Below, one piece after another: positions 30,057 to 44,340 of a stretch of 64,000 nucleotides of DNA (within the stretch, counting starts at the first letter, position 1; each line of letters opens with the position of its first letter). Source of the stretch: Paraspadella gotoi. Taxonomy: Eukaryota > Chaetognatha. The notes below the pieces were generated by a model that searched no databases, was not told the DNA's origin, and was given only the letters and a program-made list of their open reading frames with translations. The translations under genes and the position numbers were made by a program. The stretch is taken from the NCBI GenBank assembly GCA_051294375.1, contig CM119269.1, forward strand, positions 10,770,883-10,834,882, in the 5' to 3' direction.

Positions 30057-30507
30057 NNNNNNNNNNNNNNNNNNNNNNNNNNNNNNNNNNNNNNNNNNNN
30101 NNNNNNNNNNNNNNNNNNNNNNNNNNNNNNNNNNNNNNNNNNNNNNNNNNNNNNNNNNNNNNNNNNNNNNNNNNNNNNNNNNNNNNNNNNNNNNNNNNNN
30201 NNNNNNNNNNNNNNNNNNNNNNNNNNNNNNNNNNNNNNNNNNNNNNNNNNNNNNNNNNNNNNNNNNNNNNNNNNNNNNNNNNNNNNNNNNNNNNNNNNNN
30301 NNNNNNNNNNNNNNNNNNNNNNNNNNNNNNNNNNNNNNNNNNNNNNNNNNNNNNNNNNNNNNNNNNNNNNNNNNNNNNNNNNNNNNNNNNNNNNNNNNNN
30401 NNNNNNNNNNNNNNNNNNNNNNNNNNNNNNNNNNNNNNNNNNNNNNNNNNNNNNNNNNNNNNNNNNNNNNNNNNNNNNNNNNNNNNNNNNNNNNNNNNNN
30501 NNNNNNN
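30057..30507. other. Assembly gap (451 N)
   Basis: Sized gap. Reading frames reported across it are meaningless. Confidence 0.99.
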
Positions 30508-31204
30508 GAGAGATGAGAAAGAGGAGAAAGGAGAGAGAGAAAAAAAAAGTAGAGATAAAGAGAGAGAGAGAAAGAGAGTAAACAGATAGGGAGAGATTAC
30601 TATCTATACTAGACAAAAAAAAAAAAAAAAAGGGAGAGATGGAAACGAGTAGGAGAAGAGAGAAACGGTGAACTTGAATCTCGTGAAACGCGGCCCCGAA
30701 TCCCTGGAGAGGATGATAGAGGAGGTGAATTGATGAAGGAGGGGTAATAGACCCGCGTCTGTCTATCACCTTATATACTGATTTCTCGGATACAATAAAC
30801 ATGAGTCAGAAAGTATATTTTTTCTCATTCTAAAACTTTGCTCCTCTCCTAACTTCGCCCCCTGGGGGAGCAGTTTTTTTTTGCTCCCCATAGGGGTTAC
30901 CCCCAGGGGGCAGACTTTTTTTGCCCCAGGGGGCTTAAGCATTAGGGGCGCCCCTAATAGACCCAAAATGTTGGCCCCAGGGGGAACCCCTGGGGCGCCC
31001 CTGAGGCAATCCAGAGGGGGCGCCCCCTTCAATGACCATTTTTTATTTGCTCCCCCTGGAATAGTCTGCCCCCGGGGGGGCCGCCCCTAGAGCCCACCCC
31101 CGGCGGGCGGAGGATTTGGGAGATGACATATCTCCTTTTCTTTTCATTTATTTTTTAATAACTCTAGCCAGACAACCGTTATATGCAAATGAAAAATCAA
31201 TCAA
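30508..31204. repeat. Exact copy of 18964-19660
   Basis: Identical at offset 11544, and again beginning right at a gap edge. See the first copy for contents. Confidence 0.93.
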
Positions 31205-33660
31205 TAGTAATTCCATCCAAGTGTTCTTTCCAGACACGACTTCTTCTCTTTTAAAATCACTTTTTCCTCCCGAATTCATCGAATCCCTTTTTTCCATTTG
31301 GCTTTTCCATTTTTCCCATTTTTTCTCATTTTCCATTCCATTTCCATTTTCCTTCCCTTTTTTCTTAGATTCCATTTTCTATATCATTATTTTCTCTCAT
31401 TCCATTTTCCTTTCCCTTTTTTCTCATGTCCATTTTTCCATTTTCCTTTTCTTTTCTCATTCCATTTTCCTTTTTTCCATTTCCCTTCCCTTTTTTCTCA
31501 TTTCCAATTTTTTCCATTTTCCTTCCCTTTTTTCTCATTCCATTTCCTTCTCCCCATCCATAAACTCTCTCTCTCGGCTCTCTCGCTCTCCCTCCCGCGA
31601 TGTAACGGGATTTTTCGTTTTTCTCGCCTTCAAAGACGGGCAGTCTTCGTAAAAACCTCACTTTTCGCGGAAGCGACCTTACAATGCGTGGAGGACCGAA
31701 ATTGGCAACACCCTCGCAATCCTCGAAAATGAGAGCGGACCCCCGACTCGCCCCTCTTTTATTTTTCGCCGAGTCGCTCGCTGATTTTATGCCCACTCCC
31801 TCTCTTTTCACCATCATCCCTACGGCCCGTGGCTGCATTGACTATGAGCAGCATCTCAAGTAGTATCGGAATCGGTCTCCAGACGTAGGGAGGCGCCGAG
31901 TAGAATAGAGGAGGCGGCCGCCGATTTGAAAAACACATCAAAAATCTATGGTCGCAGGAGATTGAGAAAGACGAGAAAAAAAAAGTAAGGCAATGCAGGA
32001 GAGTAAGGCTAAGGAGAAGGATGACCGATTGCCCTGAATACATGAAAAGAAGGCTTATTTGAGAAAATTTAGGGAAGATCAGGGCCGAAGACAAGGGAGA
32101 TGCGAAGCAAGATTTAGGGAAGGATCAGGGCGAAGACCAAGGGGAGATTGCAAGCAGATTAGGGAAGGATCAGGGCAAAGGGACAAGGGAGATTGCGAGC
32201 AGATTTGGGGAAGAATCAGAGCCAAAGACAAGGGGAGATTGCGAAGGCAGATTTAGGAAAGGATCAGGGGGCAAAGGACAAGGGAGATTGCGAGGCAGAT
32301 TTAGGAAAGGATCAGGGCAAAGACAAGGAGATTTGCGAGCAGATTTAGGGAAGGATCAGCGGCAAAGACAAGGTGAGATTGCGAGCAGATTTGGGATAGA
32401 ATCAGGGCAATAAGACAAGGGAGATTGCGAGCAGATTTTAGGGGAAGGATTCAGGGCAAAGACAAAGGAGGGATTGCCGAAGCAGATTTGGGGAAGAATC
32501 ATGAGGCAAAGACAAGGGAGATTGAGAGCAGATTTAGGGAAGGATCAGGGGCAAGACAAGGAGATTGCGAGCAGATTTGGGGAAGAAATCAGAGGCTAAA
32601 GACAAGGGAGATTGCGAGCAGATTTAGGGACGGGATCAGTCGGCAAGACAAGGGGAGATTCGCGAGGCAGATTTTAGGAAAGGATCAGGGCAAAAGACAA
32701 GGAGATTTGCGAGCAGATTTAGGAAAGGATTCAGGGCAAAGACAAGGGAGATTGCGAGCAGATTTAGGGGAAGGATCAGGGCAAAGACAAGGGAGATTGC
32801 GAGCAAGATTTAGGAAGGATCAGGGCAAGACAAGGAGATTGCGAGCAGATTTGGGGAAGAATCAGGGCAAACAAGGGAGATGCGAAGCAGATTTAGGGAA
32901 GAGATCAGGGCAAAGACAAGGGAGGATTGCGAGGCAGATTACTAGCAGCAAGGATGAGAGCCAAATTTACTAGAAACCAGCGGCGAAGCGAAGTTTTGAA
33001 TAATGGACGGAACTTCGATGTGAGAGGCGAGGAACTGAGATTGGGCGACGACGAGAGAGAGAAAACAATAGAAACTTATGAAATAAGCTTAATTCGTCTC
33101 ATATCACTCTCTCTCTCTCTCACTCTCTCTCTCTCTCTCTCTCCTCTCTCTCTCCTCTCTCTCTCTCCTCTCTCCTCTCTTCTCTCTCTCTTCTCTTTTT
33201 CTTGACTCGTCGCCTCGTTCGAGTTTTTTAAACGGCGCCGAGAAAATGGGCCAACGATAGGTTGAGTTGAGTTTGAGATGAAGAGAGACAGACACGAGAA
33301 GAGAGAGAGAGAAGAGAGGAGAGAGAGGGAGAGGAGAGAAACAGGAAAAGGAAAAGAACGGATTGCGTAAAAGAAGCGGAAACAGTGTTAGAAAATGAAG
33401 AGATAAGGTAATGATAATAGGCGGAAATAGGAAGCTGGAAGGGTAAAGGATAGAAAAAGAGGGGCGATGAGAAAGGGAGGAAATGAGAAAGAGAAGGAAC
33501 AATATCGGGGAATGAGAGGGGTTCGGACCAGTTAGCTCTGAACAGGGAGCGAGACTATTAGGAAAATTTAAGGCCATTCCATTAAATCCCTTTCCCTGCC
33601 CGATTGATAAATTTCTCCTCTGGTTGACAGGAAGCCAAGCGTGATTGCCTTAGCCTCATT

Positions 33661-33700
<40 letters not shown>

Positions 33701-35558
33701 TCTCTCTCTCTCTCTTCTCTCTCTCTCCTCTCTCTCTTCTCTCTCTCTCTCTACTCGTCTCTCTCTCAACTTTCAAGAAAGATTGAGGCTTCCATAATGT
33801 CCAGTCGCGGTGCTGAGCCTCCTATCAAGTTCAGAACCTCGTTGACAAAGGCATTAATATTTATATTTTTTTAGGGAAAAAATATTCTGATCGGATGAGG
33901 AGATTTTTATGAAGGGCCCTTTTGACCAGGGTCTTGTAGCGCGGAAAGAAAAGGAGATAGAACGGATAGATGGATTAGATTCGATGGAAAGCCGGACTAC
34001 GTGGAGCACGTAAAACGTAAACGTAAAGACCCTAATTAATGTATGATTTATTAATTGTTTTGGAATTATGGATGACATAATTATATAGCCATAAAATTAC
34101 AACAATTTGATCGATCAGTGGAGATCCCAGAGTATTTTTATCCCGGCTACCTTCAATGATCAACCGACCGTTCTTTACATCTTTTTTGCAGTTCCCCGTC
34201 CCAGCAGATGGGCGAACCATTGCCCAACGCCCTCTGAGCATTGACCAATCGTCGGCGTTGGGGTGTGGCGGCGGGGACCTACGATGAAACGGCATCTTGC
34301 GGACGAAAAAAAAAACAACAAAAAAACAAAAAACAAAACCAAAACAAAAACAATTAAAAAACAAAAAAAGTAACGACTCTAATAAAAGGAAAACAGAAAA
34401 AAAAAAATTAGGAAAAACCCAACAAAAAAAAAATCCAAAAGCGGAAGAGACGATAAAAAGCAATCTACGACTACGACGAAAGGAAAAAGTGGAGATTTTA
34501 ATTAAGAGTTTATCTCATCGCTCAGTTTTACCCGTTTATCCATTTATCGTTTATGAATGCGCGCGTTGAGGCATACGAACTCCCAGGTGGTTTGAGTAAG
34601 AAAAAAGGTTGTCGCGGTACCAGTTGCGACGTAATTTATTGAGTTGCATGATTAAAAATAATTGATTAAAAGTTGAAAAAAAAAAATCATTTCTCATTTT
34701 CTGTTAAACGTACACTTAAGATGGTCACGTTGCGTCGTATTTTCCATCGTAATTGGATTACTTATTATTTTTACGGCTTCAAAACTTTCAATTAAAAAAA
34801 AAACATTTTTTAGTATTTCCGGGTTATACGGAGATTTCCTTTATGCTACAGACAAAAGAGGCACCAAATAAAGTCTATCTCTCTATTACGAAATTAATAG
34901 GAATATTTTTTTAACTCCTCCTAAAAATGCAGAAAAAATTTTGAATCGTAACTTCTTGAAATAAAATTTGAAATGAAAATTAAACTTACAGTAATTCACA
35001 TACACGTTGATTTTAATTTTATTTCCAAAAGCGATTTGGGGAAGAAATAAGTTCTTGGAGAGGTTAATTGTGTTCGACGATTGTTTTGAAAATCGAGAGA
35101 AGTGGAGAGTGGAACAGCTGCATAAGGCGATCACTAGCAAGTAGTAGGGGTGATAATCGTGAATTGGATTGGAAAATAAAAATGGCGGGAAATGGACGGG
35201 ATGAGAAACTATTCGATTTGACATAGATTATAGAGATGGTATGATATGAACTAGTTGAACACTGAAGACTGAAGTGAGTTGGAGAGTATTATGCGCGGAG
35301 AAGGAGGAAGGAGAAAAGATTGAGGCTCAAGAAGGAGGAAGGAGAAGGAGAAAAGGAGAAAAGATTGAAGGCTCAAGAAGGAGGAAGAGGAAAGGAGAAA
35401 GATTGAGGCTCAAGAAAGGAGGAAGGAGCGAAAGGAGAAAAGATTGAGCTCAAAGAAGGAGGAAGGAGAAAGGAGAAAACAGATGAGGCCTCAAGAGAGG
35501 CCGAGAGGACGAAGGACGAGACAAGAGGTGAGAGACAACCAAAAAGATATATCAAAAG

Positions 35559-35631
<73 letters not shown>

Positions 35632-35804
35632 AAGGGTTCGCGGGCAGGTCAAGCGAGAGCGTCAAGGAAACGAAGGAATCAGGTCAGTTCAAAAGGTCAA
35701 AGGTCATTTGATCAGCAGGTCAAAGCAAGGACCCTAAACGGTAACGGAAAAAGGGGGAACACGGTAAAGCGAGAACATGACGCAAAAGACCGATTCCTCT
35801 CTCT

Positions 35805-35878
<74 letters not shown>

Positions 35879-36517
35879 TCTCTCTCTCTCTCTGTCCACC
35901 TTTCGATTTTCTACTTACTATAAAATTTTTCGCGATATTATTCGGTCGGCTGAATTTTGCTTACGGAGCGATTCACGTCGACCCAGACGACGAGTCGGAA
36001 GCTGAATTTCGTCTACACTACCGAGCGATTCACGTCGACAGACGCGAGTCGGAAGCTAGAAAATAGCAAATCATAATAGTAGTATATCATAACATTATAC
36101 GCTTACTGCAACAAAAATATGAATAAGAAGAGTCTTCATTCTTTAATCATATCTTATCAATTCTTTTTCGAATTCAAACACGTTAGGATTTGATAAAATT
36201 GCAATTGAGAAATTACGTTCATACTGCATAAGTGCATATATATGGGACTAAGGTAATATCTATTTTGTATGCAGTGAAACATGCAAGTTGAAACATCTAT
36301 GACCCGAATAACCAACCTCTTTGCGCACTTGCTACTTGGGACTAAAGAAAGTGAAAAGGGAGCATCGAGCTAAGGAAAGAAAAAATTAAATGAATTGCTT
36401 TTGTTACGAAAAAGAAATTGTGGTTGGATGATAATGAGATGGCGGTGCGGAAAAAGATTGAAACTGAGAAAACTCTCTTGAAATGAAAAAGAAGAAAATG
36501 AAGAAAGAAAGAAAGAT

Positions 36518-36552
<35 letters not shown>

Positions 36553-38632
36553 AACGCAGATAGAAAGAGCGAAAGATAGATGGAAGTCGGAGAACTAAAA
36601 ATCTCAATAAAGTAGGAGAATAATGTTGGCGGAAAATAGAAAGGAAATGAAAGGAAGCGCCTGGTGAGAGGCTCTGAAAGAAAAGTGAGGGAGAGAGGGG
36701 ACAAGAAAAACCAGTGGCATGACTGGTAAGTTAAATAATTTGTAATAATGGAATACCTAAAAATTAATGTAACCTAATTAGCCGAAAAAAATAATTTTTC
36801 ATAATTTTAAAATATGATGTATTGAAATTCAGTTGAACTTTCGTTTTGTTGCCTTTATAGAAAAAAAAATTGTTTGTTAACAAACAACGATTTTTTGTTG
36901 TTGTTTGTTTGTTTGTTAACTAGCAAACTTTGTTTTTCTCTCTAAATATTATCTTAGAAATGATTTTAATTTAGGCGAACGAATAATTAGACATTAAATC
37001 TTACATTAATAATATTTATTGTGAAAGACAAAGATTAAAAATTAATTATAGTATTACAAAGTTGATTCTGGTATTCTAGAATTATGCCGTCAAGTCCACC
37101 GTTATCGCTACCGCTGAAAGAGAGAGGATAAAAAAAATAACGAAAAAATAAAAAAAAGAAATAAAAAAATAGGGAAAAGAGAAATTACATTAGCGCAGAA
37201 ATGATTCACTGGCGTCATAAAAGAGAAGAATTTTCGCTCCTTTTCATTTTGTGTACCGACATCGAAAAATGGAGGGAATTCATTCTTTGAAACTACGTAT
37301 TCCAATTTTATTTTATAAACGGGGATGACGGTTTTCGCCCAGGGAGAAATGTAGGTCTGAAACAGCCAATAGAAGACCGGTTGTCATTGAAACTGGATGC
37401 AAGACAAACATTCCCGATTTGAGGGTCCAGAGGGGCACAAAAATTGGATGCTGGTTGCGGGATAATTTCTGACATTTTGTAATTTGTGTGGCAATTCCGT
37501 TTTTTGTTTTTATTTATACAAAAGTGAAATCAACGTAAAATAATTTTCTGGTCTCAGCGTTAGTACAACACTATAAATAACGAATTTCCGTCTTTATACA
37601 ATTTCAGGCAAAGGATCAAAACCACTCAAAAACCACCTAAATCTCTCCAAATATCTCTCCTCTCCCCAACGGTCATTCCTTCCCCTCGCGCGCGGGCTAT
37701 TAAGGAGGCCATTAACGCTTATTTTCATACATTTTTGCTCCCCTGCCGCCGCCGCTACCACCGCCGCGCGCCGCCGCCCACCGCCCTCCTCCTCATGAAA
37801 CCCCGGGTCTGGCGGTCAAGTCCCTCCGATCCCGCGAGGGGCAAAAGCGAATCCAAATCCGGGGATCGCATAAATATTTCTTTCCCGCGTAAATATTTTT
37901 CGGAAAATCCTGACGTCGAAACCCGAACGACTCGAATCATCAAAGAACATTTTTTACGAATATTAATTTTTTTTTCTTTTCGTATTCCAGGCTGATATAT
38001 ATAAACTGTAGTTGTAAAATGTTCGCTCGATTGTGATCGCGTCTCGACATAGAAGATTAAAAATAAATCGTTTAGTCTTATTTTAAAACGTTTAATGACA
38101 TTTGGTTTTCAGGGACAATTGAAACGGGAACCTTCCAAGAGTTCATTAGGAGCTTGTGCTGTTCGTGTTCAGTATAGCTTCAATCTAACATTTAAGGCCA
38201 ATGATAACCGTATTTAATGAGTTTGTACAGATAACATTACTAATGATACCGGCACAACCAACATCACCTGAAAAAGGGGGTGCCAGCGATGCCATGGATA
38301 CCGAAGATGCCGCAGATGCCACCGTTCCGTCCATCTGTGAAGAAATGGCGCTGACTCAATTCTTCCAAAACGAGTTCTCGACTACAGACGTGGAAAGACC
38401 GCGTGCCAACTGCTAATGGATCCGAGTTCGGGCGAAAACAAGGGTCTCCTCTCCCTTTCTCTTTCTCCCTCTCGCTCTCTCTCTTTCTCTCTCTCTCGCT
38501 CTCTATCCTCCCCGCTCCTTTATCCATTACTTAATGATTTTCTCCGACAACACAGTTTCAGAAGAGAAAAAGCGTCAGAAAGCCACGGCAACCGTTGGGT
38601 AGCCATAACTTTTTTGAAAGCCAATTAACTGC

Positions 38633-38673
<41 letters not shown>

Positions 38674-39395
38674 TCTATCTCTTCTCTGCTCCTCTTCTTC
38701 TCTCTGTGCCAATACATTAATCCGTCGCCCACGTCTTCCTCCTTCTCCTTTTTTGCTTCTCTCTTTCTTTCTCCTTACGAAGTCAACTATGAATAGAAAA
38801 AAGGGAGGAAAGAAAAGAAAAATCGTTAAAATCAATGAGACTTGATTAGCATCGCCATCTTTACGCCACCTCCGGGACCCGGATGCAGGACGAGAGAGGA
38901 CGAGAGGACGAAAGAGAGGCGAGAATCCGAGAGAGAAGGTGAGGTACTGGATGGGAGAGAAGGGGAAGGTTTTTTTTTAGTATTTGCTTTAAGCCTCTGC
39001 GTTTTTTTTTTCCGATTCGTGGAATTCTCGCAGTTTAAAATGTTAAAATAATGTCTGATATCGATTCGAATAAACGTACAAAAAGTTTAAAAATATTCGA
39101 ATGAGAGAGAGAGAGAGAAAAAAAAAGAACCGTCCATTTTCTGTCTCCTCGTCACGAATTTAAAAAAAAAAGACTAGAATATTTTGCATAAATTTTCCTC
39201 TCGAGCTTTTTTCCCATCCTGTCGAATGAACAATCAAATGCCCATTGGCTGCTGAGGACCGCCATCTGGCTCGAATCGAGTCCGGGAAAGAGGGGAGGGG
39301 ACAGGACGGGGTGAGGACCGGGTGAGGACAGGCCAGGGAAAGATGAGTTTCACAGGAACGAGGAATCGGTTTTAGTTGACAGAACGGTCACAATC
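31130..39395. repeat. Repeated locus, copy 2
   Basis: Collinear with 19590-28075. Blocks 32382-32993 and 33671-34749 are exact matches and the rest is noisy. The copies part company after GTCACAATCTGG (about 28054 here, 39395 there): copy 1 continues into the hairpin spacer, copy 2 into a dispersed repeat (39410-39545). Confidence 0.9.
32055..32950 (+). repeat. 44-bp minisatellite
   Basis: Sister of the 20540-21420 array, sharing an identical 612-bp core (32382-32993). Confidence 0.9.
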
Positions 39396-39409
39396 TGGAA
39401 CAATCTTGA

Positions 39410-39545
39410 TTGGGACCTGCTATGTCATTATCTCGTAAGAGTGATGGAGGCCCTCAACCACCAAAGCCTGTCCAAAGTCAGGGGCAAGAAAGCTTATTTA
39501 TTAAATGAACGGATATTTTTTATATTGGTTGAATCAATTTCATAT
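39410..39545. repeat. Dispersed repeat R, copy 1
   Basis: Shares TGCTATGTCATTATCT, GTAAGAGTGATG, AACCACCAAAGCCTGTCC, AAGTCAGGGGCAAG, TTATTTATTAAATGAA and TATATTGGTTG with the copy at 41080-41226. It lacks 14 bp (ATTGGACAGTGTCC) present in that copy, bounded by a short direct repeat. No coding capacity; it may be a SINE or MITE. Confidence 0.85.
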
Positions 39546-41079
39546 AAAATGGGGGAGTAAAACCTACGGAAATGCGCGCGGGTAAAGAGGGCGTTCCTCA
39601 TTGGGGGAGAGACGCGAACTGATATGAAATACAGAAAGGAAGTCTTCTGTCTCTTTTGGACGAGCAGGCAGATGCTTCCCCTTTCGCTCAGCAACTGAGT
39701 TGAGCCTTTTCCTTTCGATTGAGAAAACCGTTTGTAATGGCGTTGTTTAGTCCACCGAGTAAAGGGAAGCGAGGGGGGGATATTTTAAAGAAGAGAAGAG
39801 CAAACAATGTAAACAAAATAAAGATCGATTCAAAAAGGGCGAGAAATTTTGACAGTGTAGAAGACGAAAATAATAATAATAAAAGTGAGGTGAAGGTGAA
39901 GAATTGTGACGATGTAAGTCGCCTCAACAGTAAGATTAAATGTCAAATTATATCAGATTCCTCTCGACAGCAAAGCTTTTTTGAAATGGATAACTATATG
40001 CATTTACTATCATAAGAAGGTTGCGGGGGTCACAAAACATATTAATGGACATTGAACGATCTCCATTTATATTGCTTTTTGTTGGTGAGAAAAAAATATC
40101 GATTCTCTTACAACATCATCTCATTAGCTCAAATGATGAAGGCAATATTTAATGCATAAACTACAATGTTACAAGACTTCCTCTGGCGTCGAAATGAATC
40201 AAGAATTTAAAGATTGTCCAATGTCCAGCGAAGCTTTCACGACAAAGGGTTCGATGATTCTCCGACAAAGATTTTCCTGATGGGCGGAATCCCAGAGGAG
40301 GCGTGACGGAATCAAAGAAGCCTCGTTTCCTCTCGACGTCAGGATTAAAGAGATTCGATTATGACGCGTCGAGGGACGGACCGCGTGGGTGGGGAGTGGG
40401 CCTGGGGAGGTGGGTAAGGGTACAAAGTAGAGAGAGGGGGGTTTGAAAATTTGCGAGCTTTTCTCTCTTAATAACGAGAATTGCACTTCCTCATGAAACG
40501 AGGTCGACATTCTCGATGAGATAGGATTGACTGATTTTGATAAGGCCGAATAATTCCGGAAGATTGTGACTGCTCTACATGTACATTGCACAACACCCCT
40601 TTTCCTTTTTCCGAATGTAATCTCAGACGTTGTTTCTCTTAGAACCATCATGAAGAATAGGAGATCGGCTCATTCCGGAAAATTCGTAAAATATTCATAA
40701 ATACACGGGCAAAGAAAGTCATATCATATGATCAAAGGGAAAAACACCTGAAAATAAAGTCATTGCGGCGCAACACATTGAAATTACCGTTCATGTTTAA
40801 CAAAAATAAAAACAAATGCTGCGTAACTTACCTTTTTACGAGCTATTTACTAGCCCATACATTTTTTTACTGCTTTTTTGTCTACTTGTATAACATTAAT
40901 TAATTGTGTTGGAAAAAACCCATGTGGTTAACTGCGCTGAATCCGATCGCAAAAGAAAATATACATATATATATATACATATACATATACATACATGTTT
41001 TCATACAATTGAAACATTCTTTGAAATATTATACCACTTCATTGATAGGGAAGCCAGGTACTCTGGGAGTGAATAAACG
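39546..41079. other. Single-copy DNA without recognisable gene
   Basis: Open frames at 39719-40015 (plus, 98 codons, Lys/Asn/Ser-rich) and 40199-40651 (minus, 150 codons) have unremarkable composition but no motif I recognise, no splice context and no conservation evidence, so neither is called. An AT/CATATA tract lies at 40960-40998. Confidence 0.4.
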
Positions 41080-41226
41080 AGACTGCTATGTCATTATCTT
41101 GTAAGAGTGATGAAGGCCTTAAACCACCAAAGCCTGTCCATTGGACAGTGTCCAAAGTCAGGGGCAAGATAGCTTATTTATTAAATGAATGGATAATTTT
41201 TATATTGGTTGTACCAATTTCATACA
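41080..41226. repeat. Dispersed repeat R, copy 2 (fullest)
   Basis: Same modules as the copy at 39410, including the self-complementary TTGGACAGTGTCCAA segment. Ends TATTGGTTGTACCAATTTCAT. Confidence 0.85.
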
Positions 41227-41452
41227 ACAGAATACTGTCGAAGTTTTTTTCTCCATCCTAGTTAATTTTAAGAATGAAATTTTTGTCTCTCACAAAAGGA
41301 GGACATTATGAGCATACACTAAGTCAGTTTTGCAGAGATATACTGCTTTTTAAAAACGTCAAGGACTTTTCTTATAATAAGTTCACTATTATCTAGAAGT
41401 TTCTGAGTAACAATTTTTTTCTTTGTGACTTCCGTTCTGTGGACCGAGTGAT

Positions 41453-41590
41453 TTAATTAATTAATTAATTAATTAATTAATTAACCGTCTGATGGTTGAA
41501 ATCCGTAATCAGACGAGACCTCAGGAGTCCATTCATCTATATTTTCCACCACGGGACTCGAACTCGACACCGTTGTGAGTGCAAGGAAAA
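41453..41590 (-). mobile_element. Truncated tRNA-derived SINE with (TTAA)n tail
   Basis: On the minus strand GGTGTCGAGTTCGAGTCCC matches a pol III B box. It is followed by about 70 bp of body and a tail of eight TTAA units (41453-41484). The upstream A box is missing, which fits 5' truncation. Confidence 0.45.
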
Positions 41591-41994
41591 AAAAAAGACA
41601 AGGAGTAGCGAGAGACTTGTGGCATCAACGATGAAAATGCTGTGATTTTAATTAAATAACCGTAGCAACGATTAATAACAATGAGGGTGTTCACGGCGCG
41701 AAAAGCACGAAATTGTCCTTTCACCGAACAATGAATGGTGTCAAAATTGTTCTTTGTCCCCTTACCCTTTCCTTTCAATACCCTCCAAAATGTACCGACT
41801 TGCAGTTCTCTTCATTAATGCTACAATTTTTCTTCCATTCCAAATTTCCAAAGAAGTTCTTTCTTTTTTTTTAATGACTTTAAAAAGAAAATTAATGGTT
41901 TTGGAATTCAATAAAATGACTCAAAAAGTCGTTAAGCGTGTTTTAAAAAAATCGCGCTTCGACTTTCTCTTCTGTTTAATAAACAAGCGTTCTC

Positions 41995-42210
41995 NNNNNN
42001 NNNNNNNNNNNNNNNNNNNNNNNNNNNNNNNNNNNNNNNNNNNNNNNNNNNNNNNNNNNNNNNNNNNNNNNNNNNNNNNNNNNNNNNNNNNNNNNNNNNN
42101 NNNNNNNNNNNNNNNNNNNNNNNNNNNNNNNNNNNNNNNNNNNNNNNNNNNNNNNNNNNNNNNNNNNNNNNNNNNNNNNNNNNNNNNNNNNNNNNNNNNN
42201 NNNNNNNNNN
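41995..42210. other. Assembly gap (216 N)
   Basis: Sized gap ending in a (GA)n tract. Confidence 0.99.
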
Positions 42211-42241
<31 letters not shown>

Positions 42242-42245
<4 letters not shown>

Positions 42246-42857
42246 CAAATCCCGATTTTTTTGAAATATTACATAAATAACTTGATTTCGCAAATTCTAA
42301 ATTACTAAAAAAATGTTTTCTCTTCCATCTTAAATCCTTTAACAAATACGTGGCTGCTTCAGTTCACACGCATCTAATCGATGCCCTCATCCCCTGATCG
42401 CTATCAACAAACAAATCCAATCGTCAGCTTTCAGCTCAGAATTTTTGATACTCCGAATTACAGTACTTCAGAAATATTTTTTCTTTAAAAGACATAATAT
42501 TACCCGTTGACTTAGGATCGCGAAAGTAACATTCTGACTACTATTTATTCGTATTACTACCAAGACAGTAAATCGTCGCCATGTATTCCAAATGTTTAGA
42601 AACCTCGTCCAGATCGGGAGGAGCTTCTGGCTCCGACGCACCACTCGCATCCAGCCGCTAACGACCCCTGTACCCACCTTCTGCGCCCACGCATACCCAT
42701 CACATGCTTCCGCTACACCTCCCTTCACGCCGCCACCGACGCCGGCCGTCGCGAATCCATCCCGGCCCGGAATTTACCTCCTCCGCCGCTCGACGGTTTT
42801 GCTTTGCTGATTTGGCGGATTTTTGCCCCATGATTCCGCGAGAGAGAGAGAGAGGAG

Positions 42858-42899
<42 letters not shown>

Positions 42900-43570
42900 C
42901 ACGAGCGTTATCTCTTCGACCCTCGACGACAGATGGACGACGACGATGGGGACGATTGTGGCCAAACTGCAACAACCACAACGACTGCTCGTCCTGTTCT
43001 ATAACTGAGCAGTAGGGTGGAGTGATGAAAAGATTGAGCGATGTAACAATGTCTTTTTGCTGCTTTTGTATATGTATTAAAAACTAATTAAACCTTTTTT
43101 CAAATAAATTTTGCATATCAATATCATTAATTGAATTTTCTTTATGGTATTACCCTTATAAAATCATAAAAAATAAAAATTAGATTTTTTTTTAAATTTT
43201 AAGAACAGTTTTGGATTTTCCGGAAAATACTGAAAAACTTTTGTAAAATATGTTTAATTATATTTTTAGCTTAAAGCTGCGAAAAATGACTAAAACGTTT
43301 CACCACATAGTAGTTTCTACTTCAGAGCGTGAAAAAATAAAGAATTTTAACATTTTTTTCCTTTTTTGATATTGAGGACATTAAAATTTTTAATAACATA
43401 TTTTATATTTTTGATCTAACTTTTTATAAAAAATTAGAATCTTGTAATTAATGATACTGTTCCCCAAACAATATAAGCAAAATAGTTTTTGTAGTCCTTA
43501 ATCATACGATCTCACGTCTAAATATCCTTTTTTGTTCACTCTAATAAAATTTATGTTCCAAAGTTCCTAC
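42242..43570. other. Single-copy DNA, no recognisable gene
   Basis: A GC patch at 42640-43010 contains a (GA)n tract (42840-42895) and short frames on both strands with no motif I recognise. The rest is AT-rich. Confidence 0.4.
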
Positions 43571-44083
43571 NNNNNNNNNNNNNNNNNNNNNNNNNNNNNN
43601 NNNNNNNNNNNNNNNNNNNNNNNNNNNNNNNNNNNNNNNNNNNNNNNNNNNNNNNNNNNNNNNNNNNNNNNNNNNNNNNNNNNNNNNNNNNNNNNNNNNN
43701 NNNNNNNNNNNNNNNNNNNNNNNNNNNNNNNNNNNNNNNNNNNNNNNNNNNNNNNNNNNNNNNNNNNNNNNNNNNNNNNNNNNNNNNNNNNNNNNNNNNN
43801 NNNNNNNNNNNNNNNNNNNNNNNNNNNNNNNNNNNNNNNNNNNNNNNNNNNNNNNNNNNNNNNNNNNNNNNNNNNNNNNNNNNNNNNNNNNNNNNNNNNN
43901 NNNNNNNNNNNNNNNNNNNNNNNNNNNNNNNNNNNNNNNNNNNNNNNNNNNNNNNNNNNNNNNNNNNNNNNNNNNNNNNNNNNNNNNNNNNNNNNNNNNN
44001 NNNNNNNNNNNNNNNNNNNNNNNNNNNNNNNNNNNNNNNNNNNNNNNNNNNNNNNNNNNNNNNNNNNNNNNNNNNNNNNNNNN
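43571..44083. other. Assembly gap (513 N)
   Basis: Sized gap in AT-rich DNA. Confidence 0.99.
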
Positions 44084-44309
44084 GAAATCGTTATCTAAAG
44101 GACGTCGATCGTACGTGGAGCCGGCTACAAACCAAAGTTAATTGTAATATAACTTACGCAGTAGAAAATCAATCAGCTCGTCGGAAGCGAAATAACGAGC
44201 GTTTGGCTAACGAGAACTAACACAATGGAATTTCTCAAGCGATAATTGGCTCTAGATGCCTTTAAAAATGACTTCAAGAAAATCTATTGCGTACGTAGAA
44301 GCTAATGAT

Positions 44310-44340
<31 letters not shown>

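Noticed and set aside
30005-30802. 265-codon and 191-codon frames spanning N runs (likewise 41754-42345, 43532-44098, 45361-46008)
   Set aside because: Most of their length is unknown sequence.
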